Below are positions 11,281-43,900 of a stretch of DNA of 64,000 nucleotides, piece by piece. Position 1 is the first letter of the stretch, and each line of letters opens with the position of its first letter. The DNA comes from Erythroxylum novogranatense. Lineage: Eukaryota; Streptophyta; Magnoliopsida; Malpighiales; Erythroxylaceae. A program made the position numbers and the translations under genes. The notes under the pieces were generated by a model, which was not told the origin of the DNA, ran no database searches, and was given only the letters and a program-made list of their open reading frames with translations. Location: NCBI GenBank assembly GCA_029891385.1, contig JAIWQS010000266.1, positions 62,001-126,000 of the forward strand, in the 5' to 3' direction.

Positions 11281-11654
11281 CAATTCTTGTGTTTCTCTCT
11301 AACCCTTACTTTATCTAAATCGTACTTTTCATATTAACAAGTTTTAAACTAGTTACACATTGACTTACGATAAGTGTTTGAGAGAACAAGTCATATCTCT
11401 AAAGGGTTAACGATAAGTTTATCACAATTCAACCCGCCTTCTTGTGCATCTTGATCATATTATTGCTCGATATATTAACGTGTAATTTACTTTGAAGAAT
11501 TGTAATAATAGATAGCATAATATAAATCGCTTCGCCGTCTCGTTTCAGTTCCTCGACATCATGTTCAATTTCAATTTACATTAACATCCAATCTGAAATC
11601 ACGAAGTCTTGTAGTCCTCCATTGTTTTCCTAATATCGGTCAATTCTATTACGA

Positions 11655-12100
11655 ATTGAGTTTCCTACTCAAATGCCCATAATGTTTTATAGCAAATCGA
11701 TGTAGTTCGTCAAAGCTCGTTACTTCTCGACAAGAAAATTGAGCTTCCGCCCGCTTTTCTCATTAAATGCCTTTTGTGCTTAAATACATTTGTGTTCAGA
11801 ATGCCCGCTTTAAATGCATCTTTATGTCTTCGTTTGACGTTTGTATTCTCCATGCTAATTCGTTACGGGATGTTGCCTTGTTCAAGTTCAATTTAGATGA
11901 ATGCTTCCTACTCCAAATTATCCATTATGTTTTATAGCAAATTTGATGTATTTCGTCAAAGCTCATTACTTCTCTCAGAAGAAAATTGAACTTTCGTCTA
12001 CTTTTACGATTCCTCCTTTTGGCTTAAATGCGCTTTTAAATGCATCTTTATATCTTCGTCTAATTTTCTTATTGTAAAATCAGTATTGTTAACTTCGTCT
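11655..12100 (-). repeat. ~240-bp tandem repeat, two diverged copies
   Basis: 'cctactcaaatgcccataatgttttatagcaaatcgatgta' (11663) recurs as 'cctactccaaattatccattatgttttatagcaaatttgatgta' (11907). Both are followed by 'cgtcaaagctc(g/a)ttacttctc' and 'gaaaattga(g/a)ctt'. They form part of the right inverted arm. Confidence 0.75.
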
Positions 12101-12580
12101 ACTTTTTCAACTCGTGTATATTTTTAACTTCGTCTACTTTTTCATCTCCGCTCTATATTTATAACCCGTCTACTTTTTCAATTCCATCTATTTTTAAGTT
12201 CGTCTACTTTCTCAACTCCATCTGCTTTTTCTCTGCTTCCTCTGTCTTGTCAAGTTAAGTGTGTTAGAAGTGAGGAAAAGCGGGCGATGGAAAACCAACG
12301 AGCAAATCACGTCCGAATTAACAAGCGGGACGATAGAATAACAAATCACCTCCCAATTAAGAAGCGAGGCGATAGAAGTGAAACGACCAAATTGAGATAT
12401 TGAAAATTAAAATGCAAACTCAAGTAAGACATAAAGCACAAAAGTTAGAGCATAAAACTTTACAAAGCGATATGTCTTAAACTAGATGATTCCTCCCGAT
12501 AATCCTCAAACCTCTGCTTTGTGAGAGGAGTTCCTTTTCGACATGAAAAAATATATGTACAAGGAAAGAGAATGCCAACT
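11700..12580 (-). repeat. Right arm of the long inverted repeat
   Basis: The reverse complement aligns with 5580-6770, from the 'cattctctttccttgtacat' block (12552-12571) inward through 'gggaggtgatttgttattctatcgt' (12326-12350) to the pyrimidine-rich 'gtctactttttcaac' tracts. The inner edge is gradual because both arms dissolve into short repeats. Confidence 0.75.
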
Positions 12581-12799
12581 CCCTCTCTGCTCAACTCAGT
12601 CTTACATTGAAGTTCCTACCTTTCAATAGCTCTTTACCAAAAACCGATTCACACATTATGAATGACTACAAGAAAGATCAACATTGTTACAATCTTTCCA
12701 TTAGATTATCCGTCGAGATAACAACATTCTTCATTCGGTCTTGCTATTTTCTTAGAATCGCTTCTTTTGTACACAATCTACATACTCAAACAAAGCTTT

Positions 12800-13250
12800 G
12801 AATCTTATTTTTGCGTCTCGCTTCGTCGATTCTTTCCACCATTTTTCCACACTCAATGCTTTCAACCGCTTTTGATTCTTCTTTCTTGAATCTTTCTGAA
12901 GCAGTTAATCGGTTGACTTCCTAACTAACTCGAATCGACTCTCAGATCCGCTTCGATTCTTCTCCTGCGTCATTATTCACGTCTTCGTCTGCTTTTACTA
13001 TTTGCATCTGCGTCGCTTTAGTATTAGCGTCTGCGTCATTTTATGCTGCGTCTCGCTTTGTTGAAGATTTTCACTAGATTATCTATCAAAGATAACAAGC
13101 GCTTTTGCTTTCATCTACTTTTGAACTTTCGTCAGTTCTTCTTCTTTAAATCGCTTTCAACGTCTTACTACTTGAGCGTATTTTTGCTTCTTTGAGCATG
13201 TTCTTGTTCTTCTTTATTTAAAGCGATTCGGTTGATGTCATTTCCAACTC
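12800..13250 (-). repeat. Pyrimidine-rich degenerate repeats outside the right arm
   Basis: 'cgtctgcgtc', 'cgtcttcgtctgctttta' and 'gcgtctcgctttg' recur through this stretch; their complements match the units at 10880-11280. No gene is visible. Confidence 0.6.
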
Positions 13251-13560
13251 GATTAAATTTCACTTACCAATTCCATAATTCTTCTTGGAGTATCTGAATT
13301 GACTACTCCTTCTTGAAAACATTGTAAATTATTTTATCTTATCCGAAAGAAAGTTATTTCATCTTAGCTTTCTCCCAACCGATGATTATCGATTACATTT
13401 TCAAATTATTTTTATTTAATCGTCATCTTAAATTTTGCCTGCGTATAAATTCATCAAGCACTTTCATCACAGATTCTTGTGATGTTAACTCGCTAGTAAG
13501 AAATATAAAGGTGAAATGAAGAAGTTCATTTAGAAGGACCGAGAGTCGTAGCAGTAACAG

Positions 13561-14395
13561 TACAAACGTAGTCTGTTATATTTACAAATGTAGTCTTTAA
13601 AGATTTCTTTCTTTTGTTATATAGTATTTTTTTTATTTAGGGTAAAAATTAGGTTTTATTTTAGCCTAAATGTCTAAAATAACCCTCGAAAATTTGTGTT
13701 CAGAAGCAATCCCCACGTCTATCATCACATTTGCCACGATCGTACTTCTATCATGATGAGGCCACAATCGTAGCCTATCATACCACTAAAAAATACAAAT
13801 AATTCAAGCACTAACTCATCAAAGCACCTTAAACATGTAAAGTTAAAATCTGTTGTCATGTTTTAACTTATATAACACTAAAAAATACAAATACATAATC
13901 ATCTTAACACAATTCTAAACTTATTAATGCACAAATAATCTAATTAATAACTAAAAGTATACTAAATTACCTAGCGTAAAAGTATACTAAATTACCTAGC
14001 CCTTACAAAAGCTTAAGACATCAAATTGCCAACACGTGATCGTTCATTGAAGCGTGCGAGTTCCGAGCCAATTATTTGGGTGCTAATGGAGGTTGGTAAG
14101 TCTTCACTTCAAGGTGACCTTGGCAGATAAATTTGGTCGGCCGAGTGGGTGTAAGTAAAACAGATTAGATAGTTTGATTGATTAATTAATTGATGTAAAT
14201 AATTACTAAAATAGTAAACAAAAGAAGCAAAGATCAGAGTAGGTAGCGCTTCTCGTTCTCATTGCAAGTTGTCATTAGTCCGGGGCTATCAGTTAAGGGA
14301 TAAAATATTAGATGAGTGGATCGATCTAGAGAAATCGAGACCTTGGATCGATCGGAGACGGAGTACCAGGTAGAAAGGGAAAAGGAAAAGGAAAC
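13561..14395 (+). promoter_or_regulatory. BGLU42 upstream region
   Basis: AT-rich DNA between the repeat complex and the BGLU42 start codon. It holds a 25-bp tandem duplication (13952-14001, unit 'taaaagtatactaaattacctagcg') but no clear TATA box could be fixed. Only about 0.8 kb separates the gene from 9 kb of repeats, so distal elements, if needed, must lie in repeat DNA. Confidence 0.4.
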
Positions 14396-34013
<19,618 letters not shown>

Positions 34014-34411
34014 TCGGCTCGGTCTTCTTTTGTCTTCTGTGCTATTAGACACCCAGTTAGATCTGCCATTATAATGTGTTCCGCTGAGAATTTGTGTGAG
34101 GAAAAGTCATATATGCATATTTTTCTGTGTAGCACAATCTTGTATAAAAGGTAACTACTAAAAAACATAAGGGTGATAAGTTTGAGTGACAGTTTCCAAC
34201 AAAAGAAGGGGAAGTTATGTCTGTACATTGTCACGAAGGACTTGAAATAATTATGAACTCTTTAATGTTCTATTTTATACAGCATGTTCCACTAATGTAA
34301 TTACGGCTTCACCCAAAAACTTGAATATTTCATTGCACAAAGCAAGGACATGGCTTCATCCAAATCCAATTTAAGTCAGGCGAAGTCAAATTAAAGCCCT
34401 ATTGCTCTTTT

Positions 34412-34921
34412 TGTTGGATAATTTTGTCCTTTTTTATAAAATTGAATAACTATTAATTTTATTTTTTAGTTTTTAAATAAATTATTAGTTACGTTAATAA
34501 CTTGACCCAAAAAAAGATAATAAAATAATCTAATAAATAATATAAATTAATGAGTTAAGTCTGAGTGAAAAATAGATCTTAATTAGTATAGATTAGATCC
34601 CATATCGGCCTTGTGATGAGGAAACTTGATATGGAAGTTATATAAAAGTTAAGGTCTCCTGTAGTTGCTCATATCAATCATAAGCATAATGAATCTTTCA
34701 TCTGTTAGGAGAGTTTACATATTAAGAAAACTGTAGAAAGACTTGTCCTGTTTCCTAGAGACGAGTTGCCGTAAAGGTCCCGAGAGATTCGTGATCTTTT
34801 GAAACTCAAAATTGCATTGAAATTAGGGATGGAACCGAAATTAGATATTCTATATTATCTTTGTTTTTAATCCTTTCATATTAATCATGGATACATAATA
34901 AGGTATGTACTACGTCTTACA
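34412..34921 (+). repeat. 5' LTR of the downstream copia element
   Basis: Direct repeat of 45970-46481, about 75-80% alike by eye, with shared landmarks 'aaggtctcctg', 'actgtagaaagactt' and 'cccgagagattcg'. A degenerate primer site (tgtagtataagaac) follows. Confidence 0.88.
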
Positions 34922-35139
34922 TGTAGTATAAGAACGGTTACGTGATTGAATTGTCAGAAGCAAAGGTTTTTTTATTTTTCATCTCATATGATTTTCCTTA
35001 GTTTTTCATTCATTTTTCAATTTTTGATGTATATAATTATGTAAAAATGGTATACATAAAGCTAGCTATAAAAAATGGATCGAAAACGGGCCAAACAACG
35101 CTAAAAATGACATCATAAGAGGCTGGAAATTATCTTCGA

Positions 35140-35460
35140 TATAGGTGGAGACAGAGACGTCGGGTGCGTGCAGCCAAGGGTAGTGGCGTACGGTTGGCAC
35201 TTGCGTTGCACGTGCCAATCTTGTTGCACCACGTCGCTCCAACAAGCGACGGACACATGCCGCAAGTGCAACACACGCGCGACCTGCGCTCCTATAAGCG
35301 TGGGATAGCAAGCATGTGCCACGTATACGCCACATCTGTCCGTTCACATGTGGGTAGCGAGTGATGTGCAGGTGCCAGATTCATATAAAGTGCGTCGACT
35401 CGCTTGAGTGCCACGCATGCACACTGACGTGGCTTCCCACGTCAGTGGTTGACGTCATGC
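35140..35460. other. GC-rich block with a cluster of ACGT cores in the copia leader
   Basis: GC-rich island in AT-rich DNA, with eight or more ACGT cores including gacgtcgg (35157), gcacgtgcc (35209), ccacgtcgc (35227), gccacgtata (35318), tgacgtggc (35424), cccacgtcag (35437) and ttgacgtcat (35449). These match G-box/TGACG-type binding sites for bZIP factors. Open frames across it on both strands are side effects of its base composition. Confidence 0.6.
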
Positions 35461-35624
35461 TGAAGGAGCTACAATGTTTTCTTTAAAAAACCACAAAATT
35501 TTCATATTTCCTATAAGGATGCCCTGGGGTGTTTTGGGTTAGTTTTCGAGTTCAGAAAATTTATAAAGTAAGCTTTTTCATTTTTCTGGATTTATTACAT
35601 TAGTAATAAATTAAAGTTTAACTC

Positions 35625-36665
35625 TAGGAAAAAGGAATTAAGGTATTACGAATCCGAATTCAAATGAATTTTCATGCTTCGGATAGTGTATAAAGGAGAT
35701 ACATGAGGTTCTTGTGTCTTGGGTCTCATGTTCAATATTTAGGATTACATGATAATCGATCAAAAAAGAAATTAAGATATTCTGAAGCCATTTTTGAGTG
35801 AATTTTTGCACAATGAACTTGCCATAAGGGAGATACATGAGGTTCACATGTCTCGAGTGATTGGTTCAGTATCCGGTGACATATGATAGCCACTCTATTG
35901 AGATATTTCTTTTATGAAAGTCTCATATAAAATTTACAGAAAATGTCTTCAGCACGAGTGTGAGACAATAAGACTGTGCATTCAGATTTTTACATTTTTT
36001 AATGTTACATTGTCACATAATATATGCCCATAAATAATGTGGGGATAGCATAAAGATGTATCTCTTATGTTTGTGGACTATTTGAGTGTTGATGAGGATG
36101 TAGTCACCACATTAATCGTTTAAGTCAATATTTTGAATTGTAGTCACCATAGGAAAAGGAATTAAGGCATTTTGAATCCGAATTCGAATGAATTTTCATG
36201 CTTCAAATATCGTATAAGTGAGAAACATGAGGTTCTTATGCCTCGGGTTTCATTTTCAGTATTCGGGATTGCATAATAATCGACTAAAAAAGGAATTAAG
36301 ACATTTTGAAGCCATTTTGAGTGAATTTTCGTGCAATGAACTTGTCATAAGGGAGATACATGAGGTTCTTGTGTCTTGGGTGGTCTGGTCAGTATCCGAT
36401 GACGCACGATAGTCATTCTATTGAGATATTTCTTTTATGAAAGTCTCATATGAAGTTTCAGATAACGTCTTCAGTATGAGTGTGAGACAATGAGATAGTG
36501 CATTTGGATTTTTGCATTTTTTAATTTTACAGTGTCACATACTATATGCTTATAAATAATGTGAGAATAATATAAAGATGTATCCCTTGTGTTTGTGGAC
36601 TTTTTGAGTACTGATAAGGATGTAGTCACCACAATAGTCTTTCGAGTCAATATTTTGAATTGTTC
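35625..36665 (+). repeat. 525-bp tandem duplication in the copia leader
   Basis: Copy 1 is about 35625-36149 and copy 2 about 36150-36665, both starting TAGGAAAA(A)GGAATTAAGG and ending GTCAATATTTTGAATTG. Each copy contains a smaller internal repeat built on 'gaattaag.(c)attttgaa...gagatacatgaggttc'. Confidence 0.9.
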
Positions 36666-37045
36666 TGTTTACACATAAGGGGATGTCTCTGGTCTCACGT
36701 TTGGTTATTCTGCTCACAAGTGTTGACCTTACATAATATTTTGAGATATGCATAAAGGCATTGGATAGAGGAAAGTTATTACTTGAATGATCTATTTACC
36801 CACAGGTAGTAGTGTCATAAGAGTTAATGATTTGTACTATGATCGCTTTTATGTGGAAGGTCTAGTTGCATATATTATGTATTCAGCCCACAAGTGGTTC
36901 ATAATGTGTGTGATTGGATTTTCAGTACAGATACTATTCAATGACTTTAAGTATCGTTGTTATCATACATTTGTGTTGATTTAAACATTATCATCTTAAA
37001 GTCACCTTTTTAGTCAACAAAATCAGTGTCATCATTGAAACCATA

Positions 37046-37720
37046 TCCGATTTCAATTCAAAGAAGTGGACAAAGGATGTATTGAATGTTATAGAGATAG
37101 TTGTGGTTGATATGACCATACGGACAGATAGGTCATCTCCATATACATCTAAGAGCTTCAAAACTCATAGAGTAGCCTATGAAGCCTGGGATTGGTCTAG
37201 CAAATTATATATGATGACCATTAAAAGATACATTCCTAAACATCTGCTAAGTGGACTTTCGAACACCGACATAGCGAAAGAGTTTATTGATTATGTCTCC
37301 CAAAGGTACACAGTCTCATCTAGTGTTGAGACAAGTGCCTTGACTAAAGAATTATTCTCCAAAAGGTGTATGGGAGAAAAGGGGAGTAATGAAAAACATA
37401 TCGAGAATAATTTATCTTCACAATAGAATGAAGATGTTGGGAATTTAATGCTTTGATAGCCAATTGCTTTGTCGAGGAGGAGAAACTCAAGCTTGTTACT
37501 CTTACAGCCTTCGAAGCAACTAAAGGAAAGATAAAGATGAAGCCCGCTAAGTTCGAAGGTAGAAAGTTCAAATCTTCTCCACACGCTGATGTTGGTCAAA
37601 CCAGTGCTGATAAAGGTCCTAGGGATATAAAAAAATCAGTAGTACAAGGTTTAAAAGGAAAGTCTGAGACCATCAGGCTACTCTTTAGTTTATTAATTTA
37701 TAAATCTAATTTGCAATAGT
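37046..37720 (+). pseudogene. gag of the downstream copia element
   Basis: SKKWTKDVLNVIEI..., RVAYEAWDWSSKLYMMTIKRYIP and SNTDIAKEFIDYVSQRYT are the UBN2-type gag core. A stop at 37424 and a shift precede LTAFEATKGKIKMKPAKFEG. The Cys/His knuckle is not recognisable. Confidence 0.8.
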
Positions 37721-38139
37721 CACATTAGGTATATGGTGATTATATAATGGAACATCTTATCAAGGTATTTTCACGATGTAGTAGTTTATATCAAGGATAA
37801 AGCTAAATAAAGGCAAGCGGAATTGATGAATCACAGCAATAAAGAAGTGGAAGTAATATCTATAGGGGATGTATGTACTAAACTTTATTGTAAGGTTCAT
37901 TTAGGTTTTACACAACACATTTTATATGTGATCTTTTGATCAATTTTGGATAAAGAAGGTTGACGTTTTGCATTTAATGCTTTTGTTGTATAGTGGATTA
38001 ATGCAAAACATAATTGTACAACTTTCTTGCCATATGGTTTGTATAAAATGTGTCTTACCCCAAATTAGATAAATGCTTCTTTGTATCTTGCTAAACAAGT
38101 GATGAAATGAAAGACCCTCATAAATCAGAAGTCATACAT

Positions 38140-38720
38140 GGTGTGGCATAAAAGTTTAAGCCCCATTTCCAGAGCTAAGGTTGAGAGATTGATCAAGGAA
38201 AGCATTTCTCAATTCTAAACAATGATGATCTGGGAACATGTGCTAACTATTGTAAGGTTAAGTTGACTAATAAGGATATTGAAGTCAACTAATGCTTCTG
38301 ACTTATTGAGTATGATACATAAAGATATCGATAGATCTTATATAGTTGCATAATGCAATTCCAAATGTATTATGACATTTGTTGATGATTATTCCCATCA
38401 CAATTATGTGTTCTTGCTTAAAAAATTGAAGGTTAAGAACAATTGGAAAGATTCATCAAGATAGTCAGATTGATCGTGGAGGATAATATCATAGCAAACA
38501 TGGTATTTCAGGACTTTAAAAGGTTCGTTTGTCATATATATAGAATCAGCTAGAATAGTGACTTAATTCACTATGCCGAATTGTTATGAGGAAAATGGTG
38601 TATTGCTGAAAGGCATAACTACACCCTAAAGGATTTGAAAAAGTCAATGCTGAGAGGACTCTAATTGTCTAAAAGTTGGAAAACTTAGCCTTGCACACGT
38701 TTGTGTATAGGGCTACCCTA
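38140..38720 (+). pseudogene. Integrase region of the downstream copia element
   Basis: Broken frames preserve VWHKSLSPISRAKVERLIKES (the GAG-pre-integrase block), MIHKDID, FVDDYSHHNYVFLLK and a degenerate C-terminal half. No uninterrupted domain remains. Confidence 0.7.
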
Positions 38721-39419
38721 ATGAGGTAGTATAATCCTTACAGAGAAAGATTGCACGTTCATTCCGTTCGTTGCTAATTAGTAAAATATCTCAACCATTT
38801 TAAGGCTATAGATTTTACTGTAGAGAAGAAGGGGGCCATAATAGTGGAATCCCAAACGACTAAGTTTCTGAAATACAATGTCTATAATGATGGTGGGCTT
38901 ATTGACTCTTCGAATGATAGCATAGCGGATACTATAGTTATTACGTACCCGCTACTTAATACTTAGATCCGGTGGATCTAGGTCTTTATACCATGCCTAC
39001 ATAGGAATAGGAACTCGTACCTATAGACACAAAGGTTCTTAGGGTACAAGATCTAATACAATTATGTAAATCCATTAAAGTGAGACGACCTGTTATCTCA
39101 TCTGATTTCATAGTCTATCAGGTAAATATGACTATGCTATTAGACATATTACGGATCCAGTTACTTTTACAAAAGTTGTTTCTGGACCCAATGCATATAT
39201 GTGGTGAGATACAATGAATAACAAGATACAAACCATGGAGCAAAGTAAGGTTTGAGAGCTAGTTCATTTGCAGTGGAATTGCAAACTCGTCAGTTGTAAA
39301 TGAAGTTTTAAAACCTAAAGGATTTTAGGATAAAGTTCAGTAGTTTATGGGCTCGCTCAGTTGCCTAATGGTTCACTCAGACAGAAAGGTTAACTTTATG
39401 TTTTTTTCCTCTCGCATCT

Positions 39420-39860
39420 TCGAAGGATATATTTTGAGTGATTAAAGCAATTACAGCTAATGATGATATAGAGTTACATCAGATAGTTGTCAAAACCGCT
39501 TTCCTGAATAAAGGCCTTTATGAAGTGGTCTATATGGTACAACCTAAAATATTTCAGGATCCAGATGGAACTAATATGATTTGCAAATTATACAGATTAA
39601 TATATGGTTTACATCAAATCTCCTAAAGTGATACCTTACATTTGATGAGATTTTTGGCTTTATGGAAAATAAAATTAAGAGATGCTTGTACTATGAGGTC
39701 AAAGGGAGCAAAGTTATCTTCCTAGTATTGCATGTGGATGATATATTGCTCACATCAAATCACTTGACTATGTTGTATGAGGTTAAGTAACTTTTGGTCA
39801 AGAACTTTGACATGAAGAACCTTAGTGTAGCATCTTCTGTCCTAAGTATTTAGATTTACC
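39420..39860 (+). pseudogene. Reverse transcriptase of the downstream copia element
   Basis: NDDIELHQIVVKTAFLN, VYMVQPKIF, NMICKLYRLIYGLHQ, then LHVDDILLTSN after a frame change. The active-site YVDD reads HVDD. Confidence 0.85.
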
Positions 39861-40289
39861 AGGAAGAACTCAACACTCATCAGTCCTCTCATAGAATGCA
39901 TACACTGAGTATATGTTACAAAGGTTTAATACGGTTAACAGTAAACCTATCCTAGCACTTGTTTCTCATAGTGAGAGATAATCTTTAGTACGATATTCAA
40001 AGAATAAAGTAAATAGAGAATGAGGACTGTTCTGTATTTTAGTACGGTTGATAGCCTGATGTATGCTCGACTATGTACTAGGTAAGACATTGCATTCACT
40101 TTTTTGACTGTTTGATAAATATCTGGTTAATCCGATTGTAGACCATTTGAATGCAGTCTAGTGAGCATTGAGATACTAAAGAGAATTAAGAATAGTATGT
40201 TGACATATCACATAGCCAACAAATTAAACCTCGTAGGAAATTCGAATTTAAATGTAGCTATGTTTCCGAATGATTGAAAGTCCATTTAA

Positions 40290-40610
40290 GGTTACAGTTT
40301 TAAGTTTGCAGATGGTACAATGACGTAGAAATGTGTCAAATAGACACAAGTAACTTCCTAGACTATACATGCAAAGTGCATGTTATGTGGCTGTTCACAG
40401 ACGGTTGAGCTCATAAACTTGATTTCTGAATTGTCTGTGATTGATTTAGTGGCTAGACCCATTCAGTTGTACTGTGGTAATATTGTTGCAGTGTTATTTA
40501 ATAACAACAAAGGATATCACATGGTCTTAGAATTTAAAGATCAATTATTTGGTCATAAAGAAGTTTATACAAAAAGGTGACATTAAGGTTTGGAGCATTT
40601 AAGGACTAAG
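40290..40610 (+). pseudogene. RNase H region of the downstream copia element
   Basis: Highly decayed frames keep the VARPIQLYCGNIVAV-type and HKEVYTK-type blocks seen near the end of copia RNase H. Confidence 0.6.
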
Positions 40611-40962
40611 GAACAATAAGTCAATCATTTAACTAAACAATTTCCCCTATTTGTGTTTGTGACATAAGTATACAGTATGAGTGTTTTGACATCATTAGAC
40701 ACTAATAGTTTAGGGATCGTTATGTTTGCTCCATATACATTTGTACATTTTGATGTATTATGATAGTATGATGGTTCATCAGTAAAGATGATCATCATTT
40801 ATCCTCAGTAATACGTGTTATCATACATTGTCATAATACGTATGAAAGTCTAAAGATTTGTGTCGATCTTAAACATTTAAAGGTCATTGGGCATATATAT
40901 ATATATATATGTATGTATGTATAATGACCTTGTGTTTATGTCAAATAGACGCATACAATTTT

Positions 40963-43900
40963 TGTTGGGCCCCATTTTCGGAACCCAACCTTTCGGAATC
41001 AAAAGCGTGATAGCAGAATTTTTCGAAATACAAACGTGGGCGAAAACCAAAAAAATCAAAAAGTGGAAACCAAAGGAAGCGGAAGCTTAAGGAATCAAGA
41101 AATCGAAAAGGTTTAGCGATCAAAACTCTTAATACCGACATCCGAAAACGCATACTTTATAAAAACGTTGGAAAACTTGGAAGACACACTTGGTCTAAAC
41201 CAATCCAAAACGGTATAATTTTTTTTCATTACAACATCATTCAAAGCAACTTCAATTTCTTATGAGTATTTATCAATCCCATCAACTCAATTCATTTGCT
41301 TCTTCCTATTCAAACACATCTCATATCTCATTTTTAAATAAAACTTATCTTTCTTTTCCATAGAAATCTTCTACTCATATATATATCAACAAGTCATATA
41401 CAATTTTCATCAACTTAATCGGAAACTTTTTCTAATACATCACATTCGAACTCAACTCATCTAGTCCATATACAATTCACATGACTTATCCATACACAAA
41501 TTTACATTCCAATTCCATACACAAATCTATAACTCATTAACTTCCTAAAATAAATGCATTACAAACTTTAATGGCATTTCAAGTCATATTACAACATCAA
41601 TATTAAAATCCAAAATACACAAGACACAAAATCTCAAAAATTCTCAACATATGTCTAAGGTTTTATTCTGACAACAATTTAACTTAAAAATACAACATAA
41701 GATGCCAAATCTCAAATTTACTCGAAGTACAACTGAAGCCTTGTTTTACAACAACTACTCAAAACACAACCAAAACATACAAATCTGAAGTAATATCTTT
41801 GACTTTCTTTCGAAATAATATCTTTGACTTTCTTTCACCCGATCTCCTTCTCATTACCTGGAGATGGGAATGAAAGGGGAGGTGAGCTTTACAGCTCGTG
41901 GGTAACATATTTATAACAAAAAATAAGCAAAAACTATTTTCAAAAATCATTGCCATTTCATAGAATTTCACAGTAGAAATCATCAGATACTTATTTCTAA
42001 AAAATTCTCAATTTATCAAAATAATTTATGAGCAATTTTAAATCATGTATGCATCCAACTTATAAACACACACATGAGCACATGAGCACATCAGAATCGT
42101 TTGAGTTGGTCCAGAAACAAAATGTACAACACATTTCCGCATAGCGGTTGTGTGTAGCCATGAACTTATGGGAGTCCTTAAAGGAGTTCTGTGCCACTAA
42201 CGAGCAGGCGGGAGAAGCCTATTGACAAGTGCACTTGACAAACTTATGGGACCTAACTAAATCTACATAACATACATTTCACACTTGAAAGCGGATTGCC
42301 CAATGGCACTTTTCAAAAACTTAGTTTTCATAAACATGTCATATTTCAACACATTTCTATTCACAATTTCACAATTTCAACTAAATTCACATATCAATTT
42401 CTCAATCATTCAAAAACAAGGAATGCAACAATTGTAACAATTTCTTAAATCATTAAAAAACAATGAATTTAACCATTGTAGCAATTTATCAAATCATTCG
42501 AAAACAATGAATTTGAGATCATTTTATCTTCTTGATTTTTTTTAAAACATATAAGTGGCTCATAATTCAAATTATAAATATGGTACCCACTTCATTTCCA
42601 TGCTTGAAACTTGTCCAAAGCCTCTAGTCTTGCTCCCATAACCTCTCTTAATTTCCTTCGTCCAAGACAAAAATCCTAATTAATAGGAATTCAAATTGAA
42701 CAACACATAAGACATAATTACCAAATTCTTTTCATAAATCCAACAAATCACAAACCTATTTTTACCTTAATCTTTCACCAAATGAGAAATTTCTTGGCTC
42801 ATATGGACGCTCTCATCTTCTTTCACTTTTTTCTTCTTGAAACAACTCAAAATCTCTTTTAAAAGCTTAGTAAAATCCTTCTCCTTCCTTTAAGAAGCAA
42901 GACCACTCTTTTAATTACAAAAATGCCTTTAATGAATGAGCAAAGACCACTTTACCCTTACATATAAGCCTTATAACCTTAAAAGCTTAAGTGGCTTTAC
43001 AATTTTGCCCCTTATGCATTCTTAACACTTTAATTCAATTTAATCCATGTCATATGATCTTACTTACATTAACATGCTAATTACTAACATTAACAAGCTA
43101 ATTAATTCCTCAAAATCATATAATATAACAAAACCTCAAAATCATGCTTAACTTAAGAAATTTTTCCAATCATCAAATTGAAGGAATTTGTTCACACTTC
43201 CTTCTAGAGAATTGTTTCTCATTGTCTCAATTTTCTAATGACACCAACATCATTCAAGTTGATTCAACAGTCCAAAAGTTATATGCCAAATATTTCCGGA
43301 CTGTTCTTATACTAAAATATTTTCCTGCGCTTGATTTCCATCCAAAAATTGATACCCTTAAAGAGTGAATTGAAACTAAAATTTATCATAAAATTTGTAG
43401 TCCTATATCTCTAGTTTAATCGAAATTAAGAATCATTTCATTTAGATGACTAGAGCAAAAGTTATGGCCAATACACTTTCAGCTCTTACTAATCCAAGAC
43501 TGAACACTAAACTCAACTTCAATTCAGAAATTGAAAGTCTTAAGGACTGAATTGAAATTCAGTTACTTCAGATAACTTGTAGCTCCATTTCTCTAGTTTA
43601 ATTAAAAATAAAAATCAACTCAATTGGATCTCTATAGATCAAGATATCACCAAAATACCTAAGCATGTTCAGAAAAATGTTCAACTCAAACTCTTTAATC
43701 AATCATCTCATTTTGATTCAATCAATCTTTTTCAAATTAATCTAAAAAATCCACAATTTTCATGGAGAGGTAGAGGAATATCTTAGGAATCCAACGTTCA
43801 AAAAATCAGATTAATCAGATATCGAACGAATAAATTAGAAGCAAAAGAATGGAAAGGATCTGGTCTGAGCAGCTCGCGAGGGCGAGCTGGTCGTGGGGTG

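Larger units (their letters stand above)
4461..13560. repeat. Large degenerate repeat complex, foldback-like
   Basis: Nine kilobases with no credible host gene. The parts, each listed separately, are palindromic motifs, a short tandem repeat, a hairpin, two long inverted arms (about 5580-6770 and 11700-12580), minisatellite-like purine- or pyrimidine-rich tracts, three ~0.9-kb tandem units (7740-10180) and a copia 3' end (10400-10800). Short repeated words such as aaaagcgagacggaagc and gttgaaaaagt dominate. Open frames here are short and repetitive and are not gene calls. The arrangement resembles plant foldback elements with repeat-rich inverted ends, but no transposase was seen. Confidence 0.55.

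Noticed and set aside
4461..13560. CRISPR-like or satellite array
   Set aside because: Units are degenerate, spacing is irregular and the DNA is nuclear plant DNA; no fixed repeat-spacer order exists.
35066..35364. Open frames on both strands at 35066-35364
   Set aside because: They arise from the GC-rich ACGT cluster in a copia leader; no protein family is recognisable.
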